This document shows positions 24,679 to 33,305 of a stretch of DNA of 64,000 nt, one piece after another. Where the stretch lies: positions 1,844,501 to 1,908,500 of the forward strand of contig NZ_CATKVU010000006.1 in assembly GCF_949820605.1 (NCBI RefSeq), read 5' to 3'. The stretch comes from Segatella copri. Its GTDB lineage: Bacteria > Bacteroidota > Bacteroidia > Bacteroidales > Bacteroidaceae. Each line of letters begins with the position of its first letter. The stretch's first letter is position 1. The position numbers were made by a program, and so were the translations under genes. The notes beneath the pieces are model-generated. The model saw only the letters and a list, made by a program, of their open reading frames with translations, searched no databases and was not told the origin of the DNA.

Positions 24679-26004
24679 TTATTCTATCGCGTCCAATTCC
24701 GCTTCATCCTCTTCCTTCTCCTCTTTCTTTCCGAAATTAGGATCAATCTTCAGGAAAGCAGTAACCAGGAAGGTGATGGCGCAACATGCCATCACGATGA
24801 TAAAGAACATGCGGTAACCTACCATATCCTTCAGATATCCAGAAACCATGCCCGGCAGCATCAATCCGAGATAGGAGATGCCCGTACAGATGGAATAATG
24901 GGAGGTCTTGAACTTTCCCTGACTGTAGAACAGCATGTAGAGGGTAAGAACCGTGAAGCCCAGACCATACCCCAACTGCTCGACAAAAAGACAGCTGGAA
25001 ACCACGATGAGGTTGCTGTTGAGCGAATAACTCAGATAGATGTAAACCACATCAGGCAAGGTGATGGCGCAAACCAGAGGCCAGAGCCATTTCTTCATTC
25101 CATCCCTGCTCACCAGAATACCACCAAGAATTCCACCCAGCAGCAAACCTATCAATCCCACAGTACCATTGGCAAAACCATATTCCTGAGGTGACAGTCC
25201 CAGTCCACCCTGCGAATTAGGACGGAGGATGAAGGTCTTGGTCATGGTGTTCAGAAGCGCTTCAGGGAATCGGTAGAGCAAGAGAAAGAGCATCACACAG
25301 ATGGTTTCACCCAATCCGAACTTCACGAAGAAGGTGCGGAACATGTTCTTCAGTTCATGAGCCACTTCACCCACCGTTCTGTCGGTCTGCACATCATCCT
25401 TCGGGCGCGGCATGAAGCGGCTGTGGTAGAGCCACAAACCGATGAAGATACCTGCCAGTCCGTAAAAGATAAGCGCCCATGAGAAGCGAATCTGGTTGCG
25501 GAAGAGAACCTGAAGCACACCTGCCAGCATCACCAGAAAACCATTTACAAAGATGATGGCGAGGCGGTAGAAGGTATTTCGCAAGCCTACAAACTTAGTT
25601 TGCGTATGTTCATCCAGCTCAATCATGTAGAAACCATCTGCCGAAATGTCGTGGGTGGCACTACAGAAGGCGATGAGGAAGAAGAAGCACATCGTTGCCT
25701 GGAACCAGAAGGCGGTAGGCAGCGAGAAGGCGATGCCGGCAAGGGCAGCTCCGATGAGAGCCTGCATGGTGAGCACCCACCAGCGCTTAGTCTTCAGCAA
25801 ATCTATGAACGGACTCCACAAGGGCTTGATGACCCAGGGAAGGGCGAGCCATCCGGTATAGAGACCCACCTCAGCATCGGTCAGCCCCAACTGCATGTAC
25901 ATCACCACAGAGAGGGCGGTTACGATGACGTTGGGGAGTCCTTCGGCAAAATAGAGGGTCGGAATCCATGCCCATGGACTCCGACTGTTTTTCTTTGTTA
26001 CCAT
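24679..26004 (-). CDS. AmpG-like MFS permease (muropeptide import)
   Basis: 441 residues, about 12 membrane segments. The AmpG/acetyl-CoA-transporter-like signatures are present: LYFAEGLPNVIVTALSVVMY at the N-terminus, WVIKPLWSPFID in loop 2-3, and CSATHDISADGFYM around residue 120. The C-terminus is acidic. AmpG carries anhydro-muropeptides from periplasm to cytoplasm for cell-wall recycling. The start lies 9 nt after the stop of the SpoIID fusion gene, so both are one transcript. That partner supports a peptidoglycan substrate, though other small molecules cannot be excluded. Confidence 0.85.
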   Translation of the reverse strand: MVTKKNSRSPWAWIPTLYFAEGLPNVIVTALSVVMYMQLGLTDAEVGLYTGWLALPWVIKPLWSPFIDLLKTKRWWVLTMQALIGAALAGIAFSLPTAFWFQATMCFFFLIAFCSATHDISADGFYMIELDEHTQTKFVGLRNTFYRLAIIFVNGFLVMLAGVLQVLFRNQIRFSWALIFYGLAGIFIGLWLYHSRFMPRPKDDVQTDRTVGEVAHELKNMFRTFFVKFGLGETICVMLFLLLYRFPEALLNTMTKTFILRPNSQGGLGLSPQEYGFANGTVGLIGLLLGGILGGILVSRDGMKKWLWPLVCAITLPDVVYIYLSYSLNSNLIVVSSCLFVEQLGYGLGFTVLTLYMLFYSQGKFKTSHYSICTGISYLGLMLPGMVSGYLKDMVGYRMFFIIVMACCAITFLVTAFLKIDPNFGKKEEKEEDEAELDAIE

Positions 26005-26013
26005 TTTACATCA

Positions 26014-29000
26014 CTATTTATAAAGTTTCTTGATTTCAGCACCCTGATAGTAGTGCAACAGGATGGCATCATAATGATAACCCTGCTCGCCCATCACGGC
26101 AGCACCAATCTGGCAGAGGCCTACTCCGTGCCCCCAACCGGCTCCGATGAGTTCGAAACGCTGAGGCACTCCCTGCTCATCCTTATCATACTTATCCACC
26201 ACGAAGGCTGAACTCAGCAGATGACTGTCGCTCAGCGTACGGCGGATTTCGAGTTCCTTACCGATGGTAAAGGTCTTCTCGGTTCCGATGATCTGGAGCT
26301 TGCTGATTCTTCCACTCTTGCCGCGCTCCACGGCCTTCATGTCAAGGATGGCACCCAGGTCCATCTTCAGTTTGTCAGCGATGAGCTGCTGCAACTTCTC
26401 CTGGCTGAGCGTTTCCTTCCAGCGGTAGAAATTGACGGTTTCCTGATCATAGTCGTTGAGCACTTCTGACAGGATTTTCTTGTCCTGCGTGTTGCAGAAA
26501 GCTGGCGGATTGAAGCGGATCCATTTCTCTGCCTCTTCCTCATTGGTCAGATTAGGCAGTGTATGTTCCACCCCCAGGGCAATGTCGCGAACCGCCGTGA
26601 GATAAGTCTTCGGCGTGTCCTCCCAGCAATACTGGAATTCCTCGGTTATTCCGCCGCAGCATTTCGAGAATCTTGCATCGCAGATTTCTTCGCCGTCCAT
26701 CAGAATCTGTCCCTTGGTCTGGCGGATGGCTTCAGCTACATGGGGCGATGTTTCCTTGGTGATGCCCTGGTAGCGCTGGCAGTGGTCGTCGGCACATACA
26801 TCAAAGAGGGTGTGGTCTTCGCGGTCGTACCAGCGGATGAGCGTATCTTCCTTCTTGGTGAAGGAGAAGAAGTTGTTGCCGCTCTCAGCCACCTCTCGGC
26901 GCTTCTTCATCTGTGCCAGGAGCCATGAACGGGAGATGACGGCGTGCGCCTTCAGGAGTTCGAGACTCGAAGTGGCACTCATCTCACTGCTGATGACGCT
27001 CTCCAGATATTTCTCTACAGGCAACTCATTGATTGCCACAATCTTATCCGATTCTACCACAAAGCGGAGCGTGCCCAGGAAGGTTTGGGTTTCCTTGCGC
27101 TCCCAGTGGAAGTTGACACCGATGGTTACGTCGCTCAGCGAAAACGAGGCGTCGGCACTCTGCGGATGGAAGGTGAGCTGGCTGTACTGGTTGCCGTTCC
27201 AGAGCACACCACCCTCTGAGAATTCTACCACCTGTTCGCCCAGCACCTTTTCGCCCTTGGCAAGATAAGGTTTGTTGAGCGAGAAATGAATCTTCTGCGC
27301 ACTCACGATGCCCACCGTTACGTCGGGCTGCTTACCTTTATTATATAAGGTGGAAGAGGCTTCGGCTGCATCCTCGGCATCCTTAGATGCCTTCAGTTTG
27401 GCGATGATGGCGTTCATCTTTTCTTCCGAAACGCCACATTCCTGCAGCAGCGAGAGGGCTTTCTCCTCGGTCAGCTTTCGGAAATCTTCCTCACGAGGGG
27501 TGATGATGAGTCCGCTCATATCCAGTGCTCCCGGCGAAACCACAAACTGGGCGTCACCTTCGGCAAAATAGGCTTCCGGACGGTGCTTTTCTCTCGGAAT
27601 GACCACGCTGATGAATTCCTCGCCCTTGCGCCAGGAGATGATGTTCATCATCGGTTCGGTTTCGTCGCCACGCTGAGGCATTGCCTTGTAGAGACGGCGG
27701 AAGAGGGCCTCATCGCTCTCAGCACTCTTCGAAATGATGACGAAGGCGGGAACGATGAAGTCGCGAACCACTGAGATTTTCTCCTCATCATTGAGAGAGA
27801 TGATGTCGGTCAGGTTGCGGGAGAGACGCTGCCAGTTGGTCTGAAGAGGAAGGATGCCGTTGGTTCCTGCCTGGAAATGAAGATGGTCTGGAGCCGATGC
27901 ACCACACTTCGGACCGTTGTAGAACACCATCAGGTCGCTGTGCAGACTGATGAAGCGGTGCATCTCGCCGTAGTTCTTGTAGATGAGCTGAGGCTGATGC
28001 TTGCGTGCCGGAATGGTGAAGTGGACTGGCAGAATCGGGAACGGATTCACCAGAAGATGGAATTTCTCGTCTATCTGCTTCGACATCTGTTCCTTAGGAC
28101 GGTTCTTGTCGCAAAGGAAACAAGGGCGCTCGCCCAGGGTTTTCTTATCTATCTTGGCGCCCGTACTTACGATGCGGGCTGGATTCCACTGCAGTTTCAG
28201 CTGGTCGGAGAACTGGCGGGTTTCTACATGCTTGAGGTCGCGGAAACGGTGGCGCGCATCGGTCCAAACCTCCAGCTGACGGTTGAAGAAACGCGAGATG
28301 CTGCTGTCTTCCATAATGTCGGCCTTGCCCTGCAGCATGTGCTGGCGTGCCTTCAGTTCCATGGTACGCAGGCGGTCCTTATACAGGTTGTTGGCGTTCA
28401 CCTTTTCTACGCTGAGGGCTGCATCGCTGTTACCTCCCCAACGGCGGCAGAGGTAGAGTTCGTCGTAGATTCTGCCGATGCGGTAACGGCGCGAAAATGC
28501 CAAGCCTAGCGCATAATCCTCACCATACGAGGTGTTAGGAAACTGGATCTGTCTGACCAGTGGAGTGAAGAAGGCGCGCGGAGCACCCAATCCGTTGATA
28601 CGCAGCGCATTGTTGCATCCGTTTTCGTCGGTCCACTCCTTGTGGTCTATCAGTCCCGGTGGCAGGGTGTTGAGGTCGAAGTCGCACATGCGGTACGAGC
28701 CTATAATCATGGCTGCCTTCTGCGTGTAGAAGGCATCTACTATCTTCTGGAGTGTCTTTGGTGAAGAATAGAGGTCATCGCTGTCAAGCTGTACGGCAAA
28801 CTTTCCGCAGAAACTGCTGTTGATGGCTTCGTTCCAGCATCCGCCTATTCCCAGGTCGGTTCTCTCCGGCACAATCTGTATCAGGTTGTCGGCTTTAAGT
28901 TCATCCAGTATTTCGCCGGTACGGTCGGTAGAATGGTTGTTTACCACGATGACATTAAACTTGAAGTTGGCCTTCTGTCCCAGCGCACTCTTCACGGCAT

Positions 29001-29796
29001 CAGCCACCGTCTTTTCGCGGTTGAAAACGGGGATGATGACAGATGCCTCGTATTCAAAATCCTGCTCACCGAAGTCGGGTTGGCGGTAGAAGGTGGTGTC
29101 TATCAGGGCGCCCACCTTGCCCAGATGCTGGGTGCATGCCTTTTCCATCTCAATCTGCACCTCGCGGTTGCGCGGGTTTACATAGTCAAACTGCTTCTCG
29201 CCGCTCTTACGGGTGTCGAGTTCGGCTTCTGAATAGAGGAATTCGTTGAGATGGAAGATTTCGCCCACGCGGCTCAGATAGAGACGGAGGTCGTAGAGGG
29301 CGGCAAACTGATACTCTTCGCGGTCGGGTTGGGCGATGTAGTCGACCAGCGCCTGTGCCTTGATGCACCAGAGGCTTCCAAAATCGAAGTCATCTCGCAA
29401 AGAACCTGACTGGTAGTCAATTACCGGATGTTTCTCCATTTTGCCTTCCACCATCTTGTAGTGGTCGGCGTAAACCATGACGGCATCCGTATCATCTGCC
29501 ACTCTGAGGAATCGCTCCAGCGTGTTGTTTCCCCATCCTATGGTGGTGTGGCGGGTACAGATCATCACGTAGTCGGCATCTGTATTTTCTGCGATGCTGA
29601 CAATGGTGTTACTGCTTTCCAGGCGGTCGGTGATGACAAACGTACATCCTTCGGGCACCTGATGATGAGCGGCAAAATCAGCACTCACCAGGAAGTGGAT
29701 ATGCTGTACAGTCTTGTACTCATGAAGCACCGACAAGGCATTCTGCGCATCGTCGATGTATTCACAAGGCAAGAAAAGGTCTATTTTTTCTCTCAT
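26014..29796 (-). CDS. GT2 glycosyltransferase - DUF4922 - SpoIID/LytB fusion protein
   Basis: 1260 residues. Residues 1-245 resemble a degenerate GT2 fold. Residues 250-480 are a clear GT2 domain (ASVIIPVFNREKTVADAVKS; DxD as LDSDDLY near 340). About 520-830 is DUF4922, with PCFLCDKNRP and a HIT/GalT-like PDHLHFQAG (about 638). About 905-1255 is SpoIID/LytB (LPVEKYLESVISSEM; GWGHGVGLCQIGA at the end). There is no signal peptide. Known SpoIID enzymes cut peptidoglycan glycan strands and are exported, so a cytoplasmic form next to AmpG suggests processing of imported wall fragments. That is inference. First gene of a two-gene unit with ampG. Confidence 0.85.
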   Translation of the reverse strand: MREKIDLFLPCEYIDDAQNALSVLHEYKTVQHIHFLVSADFAAHHQVPEGCTFVITDRLESSNTIVSIAENTDADYVMICTRHTTIGWGNNTLERFLRVADDTDAVMVYADHYKMVEGKMEKHPVIDYQSGSLRDDFDFGSLWCIKAQALVDYIAQPDREEYQFAALYDLRLYLSRVGEIFHLNEFLYSEAELDTRKSGEKQFDYVNPRNREVQIEMEKACTQHLGKVGALIDTTFYRQPDFGEQDFEYEASVIIPVFNREKTVADAVKSALGQKANFKFNVIVVNNHSTDRTGEILDELKADNLIQIVPERTDLGIGGCWNEAINSSFCGKFAVQLDSDDLYSSPKTLQKIVDAFYTQKAAMIIGSYRMCDFDLNTLPPGLIDHKEWTDENGCNNALRINGLGAPRAFFTPLVRQIQFPNTSYGEDYALGLAFSRRYRIGRIYDELYLCRRWGGNSDAALSVEKVNANNLYKDRLRTMELKARQHMLQGKADIMEDSSISRFFNRQLEVWTDARHRFRDLKHVETRQFSDQLKLQWNPARIVSTGAKIDKKTLGERPCFLCDKNRPKEQMSKQIDEKFHLLVNPFPILPVHFTIPARKHQPQLIYKNYGEMHRFISLHSDLMVFYNGPKCGASAPDHLHFQAGTNGILPLQTNWQRLSRNLTDIISLNDEEKISVVRDFIVPAFVIISKSAESDEALFRRLYKAMPQRGDETEPMMNIISWRKGEEFISVVIPREKHRPEAYFAEGDAQFVVSPGALDMSGLIITPREEDFRKLTEEKALSLLQECGVSEEKMNAIIAKLKASKDAEDAAEASSTLYNKGKQPDVTVGIVSAQKIHFSLNKPYLAKGEKVLGEQVVEFSEGGVLWNGNQYSQLTFHPQSADASFSLSDVTIGVNFHWERKETQTFLGTLRFVVESDKIVAINELPVEKYLESVISSEMSATSSLELLKAHAVISRSWLLAQMKKRREVAESGNNFFSFTKKEDTLIRWYDREDHTLFDVCADDHCQRYQGITKETSPHVAEAIRQTKGQILMDGEEICDARFSKCCGGITEEFQYCWEDTPKTYLTAVRDIALGVEHTLPNLTNEEEAEKWIRFNPPAFCNTQDKKILSEVLNDYDQETVNFYRWKETLSQEKLQQLIADKLKMDLGAILDMKAVERGKSGRISKLQIIGTEKTFTIGKELEIRRTLSDSHLLSSAFVVDKYDKDEQGVPQRFELIGAGWGHGVGLCQIGAAVMGEQGYHYDAILLHYYQGAEIKKLYK

Positions 29797-29889
29797 TTTC
29801 TTACGTTATTTTTGTTCACTTCAGCCCTTTTCGGGGGGCTAAATCTGTGTTTTTTATCTTTATTTTATCTTATTATAATAAAATATGTG

Positions 29890-29929
29890 GCAAAGATACT
29901 AATTTTTCGGCAAAAAACACTATCTTTGC
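29890..29929. promoter_or_regulatory. Divergent -7 boxes for rlmN and the SpoIID-fusion/ampG unit
   Basis: Minus strand: TATCTTTGC (29898-29890), 94 nt before the fusion gene. Plus strand: TATCTTTGC (29921-29929), only 3 nt before the rlmN ATG. The boxes are identical and point apart. No clear -33 TTG is seen for either. Confidence 0.55.
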
Positions 29930-29932
29930 AGT

Positions 29933-31000
29933 ATGAATAATGAAAAAAAATATCTTTTGGGTCTTACACTTGCCGAATTGAAGCAGGTGGCAAAGGACTT
30001 AGGCATGCCCGCCTTCACCGGTGGGCAGATGGCGAAGTGGCTCTATGAGCAGCATGTGAAGAGCATTGACGAGATGACCAACATCTCGAAGGCGAACCGT
30101 GCCAAACTCGCTGCCGAATACGAAATAGGATGCTTCGGATATTCCGATGCGCAACATTCGGTGGATGGTACCATCAAGTACCTCTTCCCTACCCGGAGCG
30201 GCAAATTTGTTGAAACGGTTTACATCCCCGACAAAGACCGCGCCACGCTGTGCATTTCTTCGCAGGTGGGATGCAAGATGAACTGCCTGTTCTGCCAGAC
30301 CGGCAAGCAGGGGTTTGAGGGCAGCTTGCCTGCAGGCGACATTCTGAACCAGATTTACTCGCTGCCTGAGGCAGACAAGCTTACCAACATCGTGTTCATG
30401 GGTCAGGGCGAGCCGATGGATAATCTCGACAATGTGCTGCGCGCCACAGAGATTCTCACCGCCGACTACGGCTGGGCATGGAGCCCGAAGCGCATCACGG
30501 TAAGTTCGGTGGGCGTGAAGAACAAGCTGAAGCGGTTCCTAGAAGAGAGCGACTGCCATGTGGCTATCAGCATGCACGACCCTATCCCTTCTGAACGCGC
30601 TGAACTGATGCCTGCCGAAAGGGGCATGGGCATGGAGCAGGTAGTAGAACTGCTGAGGAACTATGATTTCTCTCATCAACGCCGCCTGAGTTTCGAATAC
30701 ATCGTCTTTAAGGGCGTAAACGACAGTATGCAGCATGCCAAGGCCATCATCAAGCTGGTGAAGGGACTTGACTGCCGCTTCAACCTGATCCGTTTCCACC
30801 AAATTCCAGACATTCCTCTGCAAGGTGTGGATGATGAGAAGATGGAGCAGTTCCGTGATTACCTCACCCAGCATGGTGTCTTCACCACCATCCGTGCCAG
30901 CCGCGGCCAGGACATCTACGCCGCTTGCGGTCTGCTCAGCACCTCGAAGAAAATCGGAGAAATCCGTGAGCACGAGGATGAAGAGAAGATGAATAAGTAA
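29933..31000 (+). CDS. rlmN: Dual-specificity RNA methyltransferase RlmN
   Basis: Radical SAM enzyme that puts a methyl group on C2 of A2503 in 23S rRNA (and A37 of some tRNAs). The radical SAM cluster motif is CKMNCLFC near residues 114-121. FMGQGEPMDNLDNV and the C-terminal RASRGQDIYAACGLL, with the catalytic Cys, are present. 355 residues is normal. The ATG is 3 nt after a -7 promoter box, so the message may be leaderless; the N-terminus MNNEKKYLLGLTLAELK fits homologues, supporting this start. It heads a plus-strand run to pdxA. Confidence 0.96.
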   Translation: MNNEKKYLLGLTLAELKQVAKDLGMPAFTGGQMAKWLYEQHVKSIDEMTNISKANRAKLAAEYEIGCFGYSDAQHSVDGTIKYLFPTRSGKFVETVYIPDKDRATLCISSQVGCKMNCLFCQTGKQGFEGSLPAGDILNQIYSLPEADKLTNIVFMGQGEPMDNLDNVLRATEILTADYGWAWSPKRITVSSVGVKNKLKRFLEESDCHVAISMHDPIPSERAELMPAERGMGMEQVVELLRNYDFSHQRRLSFEYIVFKGVNDSMQHAKAIIKLVKGLDCRFNLIRFHQIPDIPLQGVDDEKMEQFRDYLTQHGVFTTIRASRGQDIYAACGLLSTSKKIGEIREHEDEEKMNK

Positions 31001-31016
31001 GGAAAGGAGGAGAAAA

Positions 31017-31121
31017 ATGGATTTATTTACATTTACAATGACGATAAGTTTCATCATTGCTCTCAGCTTTCTGGCTTGGCGTTATACAAAACCAGGAAAG
31101 AAATGGTTAGAGAATCTTTAA
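31017..31121 (+). CDS. 34-residue single-helix membrane protein
   Basis: A very short gene. MDLFTFTMTISFIIALSFLA is a single membrane helix, followed by WRYTKPGKKWLENL, a basic C-terminal tail on the inner side. A strong AAGGAGG-type site (about 31002-31010) lies 7 nt before the ATG, unusual in this window. It begins 16 nt after rlmN and overlaps the lipoprotein gene start by 19 nt in another frame, which suggests translational coupling. I recall similar short proteins with a GKKWL tail in related genomes but cannot confirm. Function unknown. Confidence 0.65.
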   Translation: MDLFTFTMTISFIIALSFLAWRYTKPGKKWLENL

Positions 31122-32038
31122 AGATCCTACTTGCCGGCTGTCTTTTGTTCCTTTTTCTGGCAAGTTGCAGCCCGGGAGGAGGAAGAAACAGAAAACTGCC
31201 CAAGAGTACAGGACAGCCTTACGAGGTGGTACTCGAGGGAGATACCGACAGCATCGTTACGAAGATACTGACGGAAGAGGTGCCTGCCCTGCCCCAACCC
31301 GAACCGCTCTGCCGGCTCATCCAGGTTAAGAAGGGCAAGATCCACGGCAGCTACCTGCTCGTAAGAACTCGCATCGTAGTGAACATCCCGGCAGCGGAAT
31401 TCTCAGTCAGGCTGAGCCGCAACGAGAATGCTTCACCGCAGACCGTCATCCGCATCTCAGCCCGCTCGCCGCAGCAACTCAGAGAGAAACTCAACCCCGA
31501 GAAACTGCGCCAGCTCGTAGATGAGACTGAACTGGAGCACCTCGCCTCCATCATCTCCACCAACCCGAGCAAACAGAACCGCGAGATGCAGCAACTGGTA
31601 AAGAAGAACTTCGGCATCAGCATGATCATCCCTGCCGAAATGCAAGCAAGCAAGAAGGTCGGGAACTTCATCTGGATTTCAAACAACGCCAGTTCAGGCA
31701 TGAAGAACCTCATCCTCATGAAAGTGAAGAGGGAAGAACGAAGAGTGAAAGCCAATTCTGATGCTTTTCCTGCTCAAGAGAAGCAGCAGATTGACAGCAT
31801 GCTCCGCACAAACATGCCCGGCGAAACCGACAGCATGTACATGATAATCCCAATCCTTTCAGAAAAAGGACTCTGGGAGATGAAGGGAGACGCCATGGGA
31901 GGTCCCTACGTGATGAGGCGCATCCGCCTGAGAAAAACGGGGGATGAAATCATCATCATCGGCTTCGTCTATGCGCCCGAAATGAAAAAGAAAATATTAA
32001 TCAAGCAGCTAGAAGCTGCGATTTCTACTATAAAATAA
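31103..32038 (+). CDS. DUF4837 family lipoprotein
   Basis: 311 residues from the ATG at 31103 (an upstream TTG at 31076 in frame is less likely). The signal ends in lipobox LASC (LLFLFLASCSPGGG), so the mature protein is lipid-anchored, probably in the envelope. The DUF4837 body follows. Typical phrases include LVRTRIVVNIPA, NFGISMIIPAEM, a conserved NFIWISN segment and GPYVMRRIRL before the end. Function is unknown across Bacteroidetes. Start overlaps the 34-residue gene; 8 nt separate it from pdxA. Confidence 0.85.
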   Translation: MVRESLKILLAGCLLFLFLASCSPGGGRNRKLPKSTGQPYEVVLEGDTDSIVTKILTEEVPALPQPEPLCRLIQVKKGKIHGSYLLVRTRIVVNIPAAEFSVRLSRNENASPQTVIRISARSPQQLREKLNPEKLRQLVDETELEHLASIISTNPSKQNREMQQLVKKNFGISMIIPAEMQASKKVGNFIWISNNASSGMKNLILMKVKREERRVKANSDAFPAQEKQQIDSMLRTNMPGETDSMYMIIPILSEKGLWEMKGDAMGGPYVMRRIRLRKTGDEIIIIGFVYAPEMKKKILIKQLEAAISTIK

Positions 32039-32046
32039 AACGATAA

Positions 32047-33144
32047 ATGGACAGCAAAAAGATTAGAGTGGCCATCACTCACGGAGATACCAACGGTATC
32101 GGATACGAACTCATTTTTAAGGCATTCAGTGAGCCAGAGATGTTGGAGTATTGTACCCCTATCATCTACGGTTCGCCTAAAGTGGCAGCTTATTACCGCA
32201 AGGCGATGAATCTGCCTGCCCAGTTCTCCATCATCCAGAAAGCAGAAGATGCTGAAGACGGAAGAATCAACCTCCTGCCAGCCGTAGACGAGGAGGTAAA
32301 GGTTGACATGGGCATGCCTACTCAGGAATCGGGTACGGCAGCCATCAAGGCACTTGACCGAGCCATGACCGACTACCGCGACGAGCTCTTCGACGTGCTC
32401 GTTACCGCACCGGTAAACAACCAGAACGCACAATTTGAGGGCTTCCAGTTCAAGGGCCACAAGGAATACATTGAAACTTGCCTAGGCGAAGGTGCCAAGG
32501 GCCTTTCCATCCTCTGCGGCGGCGACCTTCGCATCGCATCCGTAACCGGAAAGACTCCGCTCAAGGACGTGCCGGCAGCAATAACCCAGGAGCTCATCAT
32601 CGAGAAGGTGAAGCAGATGCACACATCACTGAAGCGAGACTTCATGATTACCAACCCGCGCATCGCTGTGCTCGCCCTGAATCCTAGCAACAACGGTGAG
32701 GAGAGCTGCGGACAAGAGGAAGCCAGCATCATCATCCCAGCCATTGACCAGCTTGCCGAGCAGAAAATACAAGCTTTTGGTCCTTACCCTGCTGACGAGT
32801 TCTTCGGCAACGGCCATTTCGTAGAATTCGACGGCATCATGGCCATGTATCATGATCAGGCTACTACCCCGTTCCATTCTCTCTACACCGAGGATGGCGT
32901 ACTCTTTACTGCCGGTCTGCCACTCGTGCACACCGCCGCCAACACCACTCCTAGCTACAGCATCACGGGCTGCAACGAAGCCGATGCAATCTCCTTCCGC
33001 CACGCCATCTACTTGGCGCTGGATGCCTTCTGCAACCGCAAAGACTATGATGCGGCCTACGAGAATCCACTGCCTAAACTCTACCACGAAAAGCGTGACG
33101 AGAGCGAGAAGGTAAGATTCTCCATCCCTAAGAAAAAGGGATAA
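32047..33144 (+). CDS. pdxA: 4-hydroxythreonine-4-phosphate dehydrogenase PdxA
   Basis: NAD-dependent oxidation and decarboxylation of 4-phosphohydroxy-threonine in the DXP-dependent pyridoxal phosphate pathway. Signatures are ITHGDTNGIGYELIFKAF at the N-terminus (a Bacteroidetes variant of GDPAGIG), KGHKEYIE, and GIMAMYHDQATTPFHSLY with metal/substrate His residues. 365 residues is slightly long. It is the last gene of the rlmN run and is followed by a stem-loop region. Confidence 0.95.
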   Translation: MDSKKIRVAITHGDTNGIGYELIFKAFSEPEMLEYCTPIIYGSPKVAAYYRKAMNLPAQFSIIQKAEDAEDGRINLLPAVDEEVKVDMGMPTQESGTAAIKALDRAMTDYRDELFDVLVTAPVNNQNAQFEGFQFKGHKEYIETCLGEGAKGLSILCGGDLRIASVTGKTPLKDVPAAITQELIIEKVKQMHTSLKRDFMITNPRIAVLALNPSNNGEESCGQEEASIIIPAIDQLAEQKIQAFGPYPADEFFGNGHFVEFDGIMAMYHDQATTPFHSLYTEDGVLFTAGLPLVHTAANTTPSYSITGCNEADAISFRHAIYLALDAFCNRKDYDAAYENPLPKLYHEKRDESEKVRFSIPKKKG

Positions 33145-33188
33145 GATAAAGATTCCCTATTCCCGAGAAAAAGCGGAATAAAGAAAGA

Positions 33189-33248
33189 TTCGGGAGAGCA
33201 GATGACGCAAAAAAGGCAAATCTGCCCTGTAATCAGACCTCCCGAATG
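33189..33248 (+). other. Nested inverted repeat downstream of pdxA
   Basis: ATTCGGGAG (33189-33197) pairs with CTCCCGAAT (33240-33248), and inside GCAGAT (33199-33204) pairs with ATCTGC (33221-33226). An A-rich rather than T-rich stretch follows. It may be a weak terminator for pdxA or a structure upstream of the next promoter. Confidence 0.5.
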
Positions 33249-33289
33249 TTAAAATAAAAAAAAAATGCAGATAATTCAGAAAAAATGAG

Positions 33290-33298
33290 TAATTTTGG
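33290..33298 (+). promoter_or_regulatory. -7 box next to the regulator start
   Basis: TAATTTTGG ends 7 nt before the ATG at 33306. Transcription would start within a few bases of the start codon. No clear -33 element. Confidence 0.4.
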
Positions 33299-33305
33299 CA
33301 GCTAA

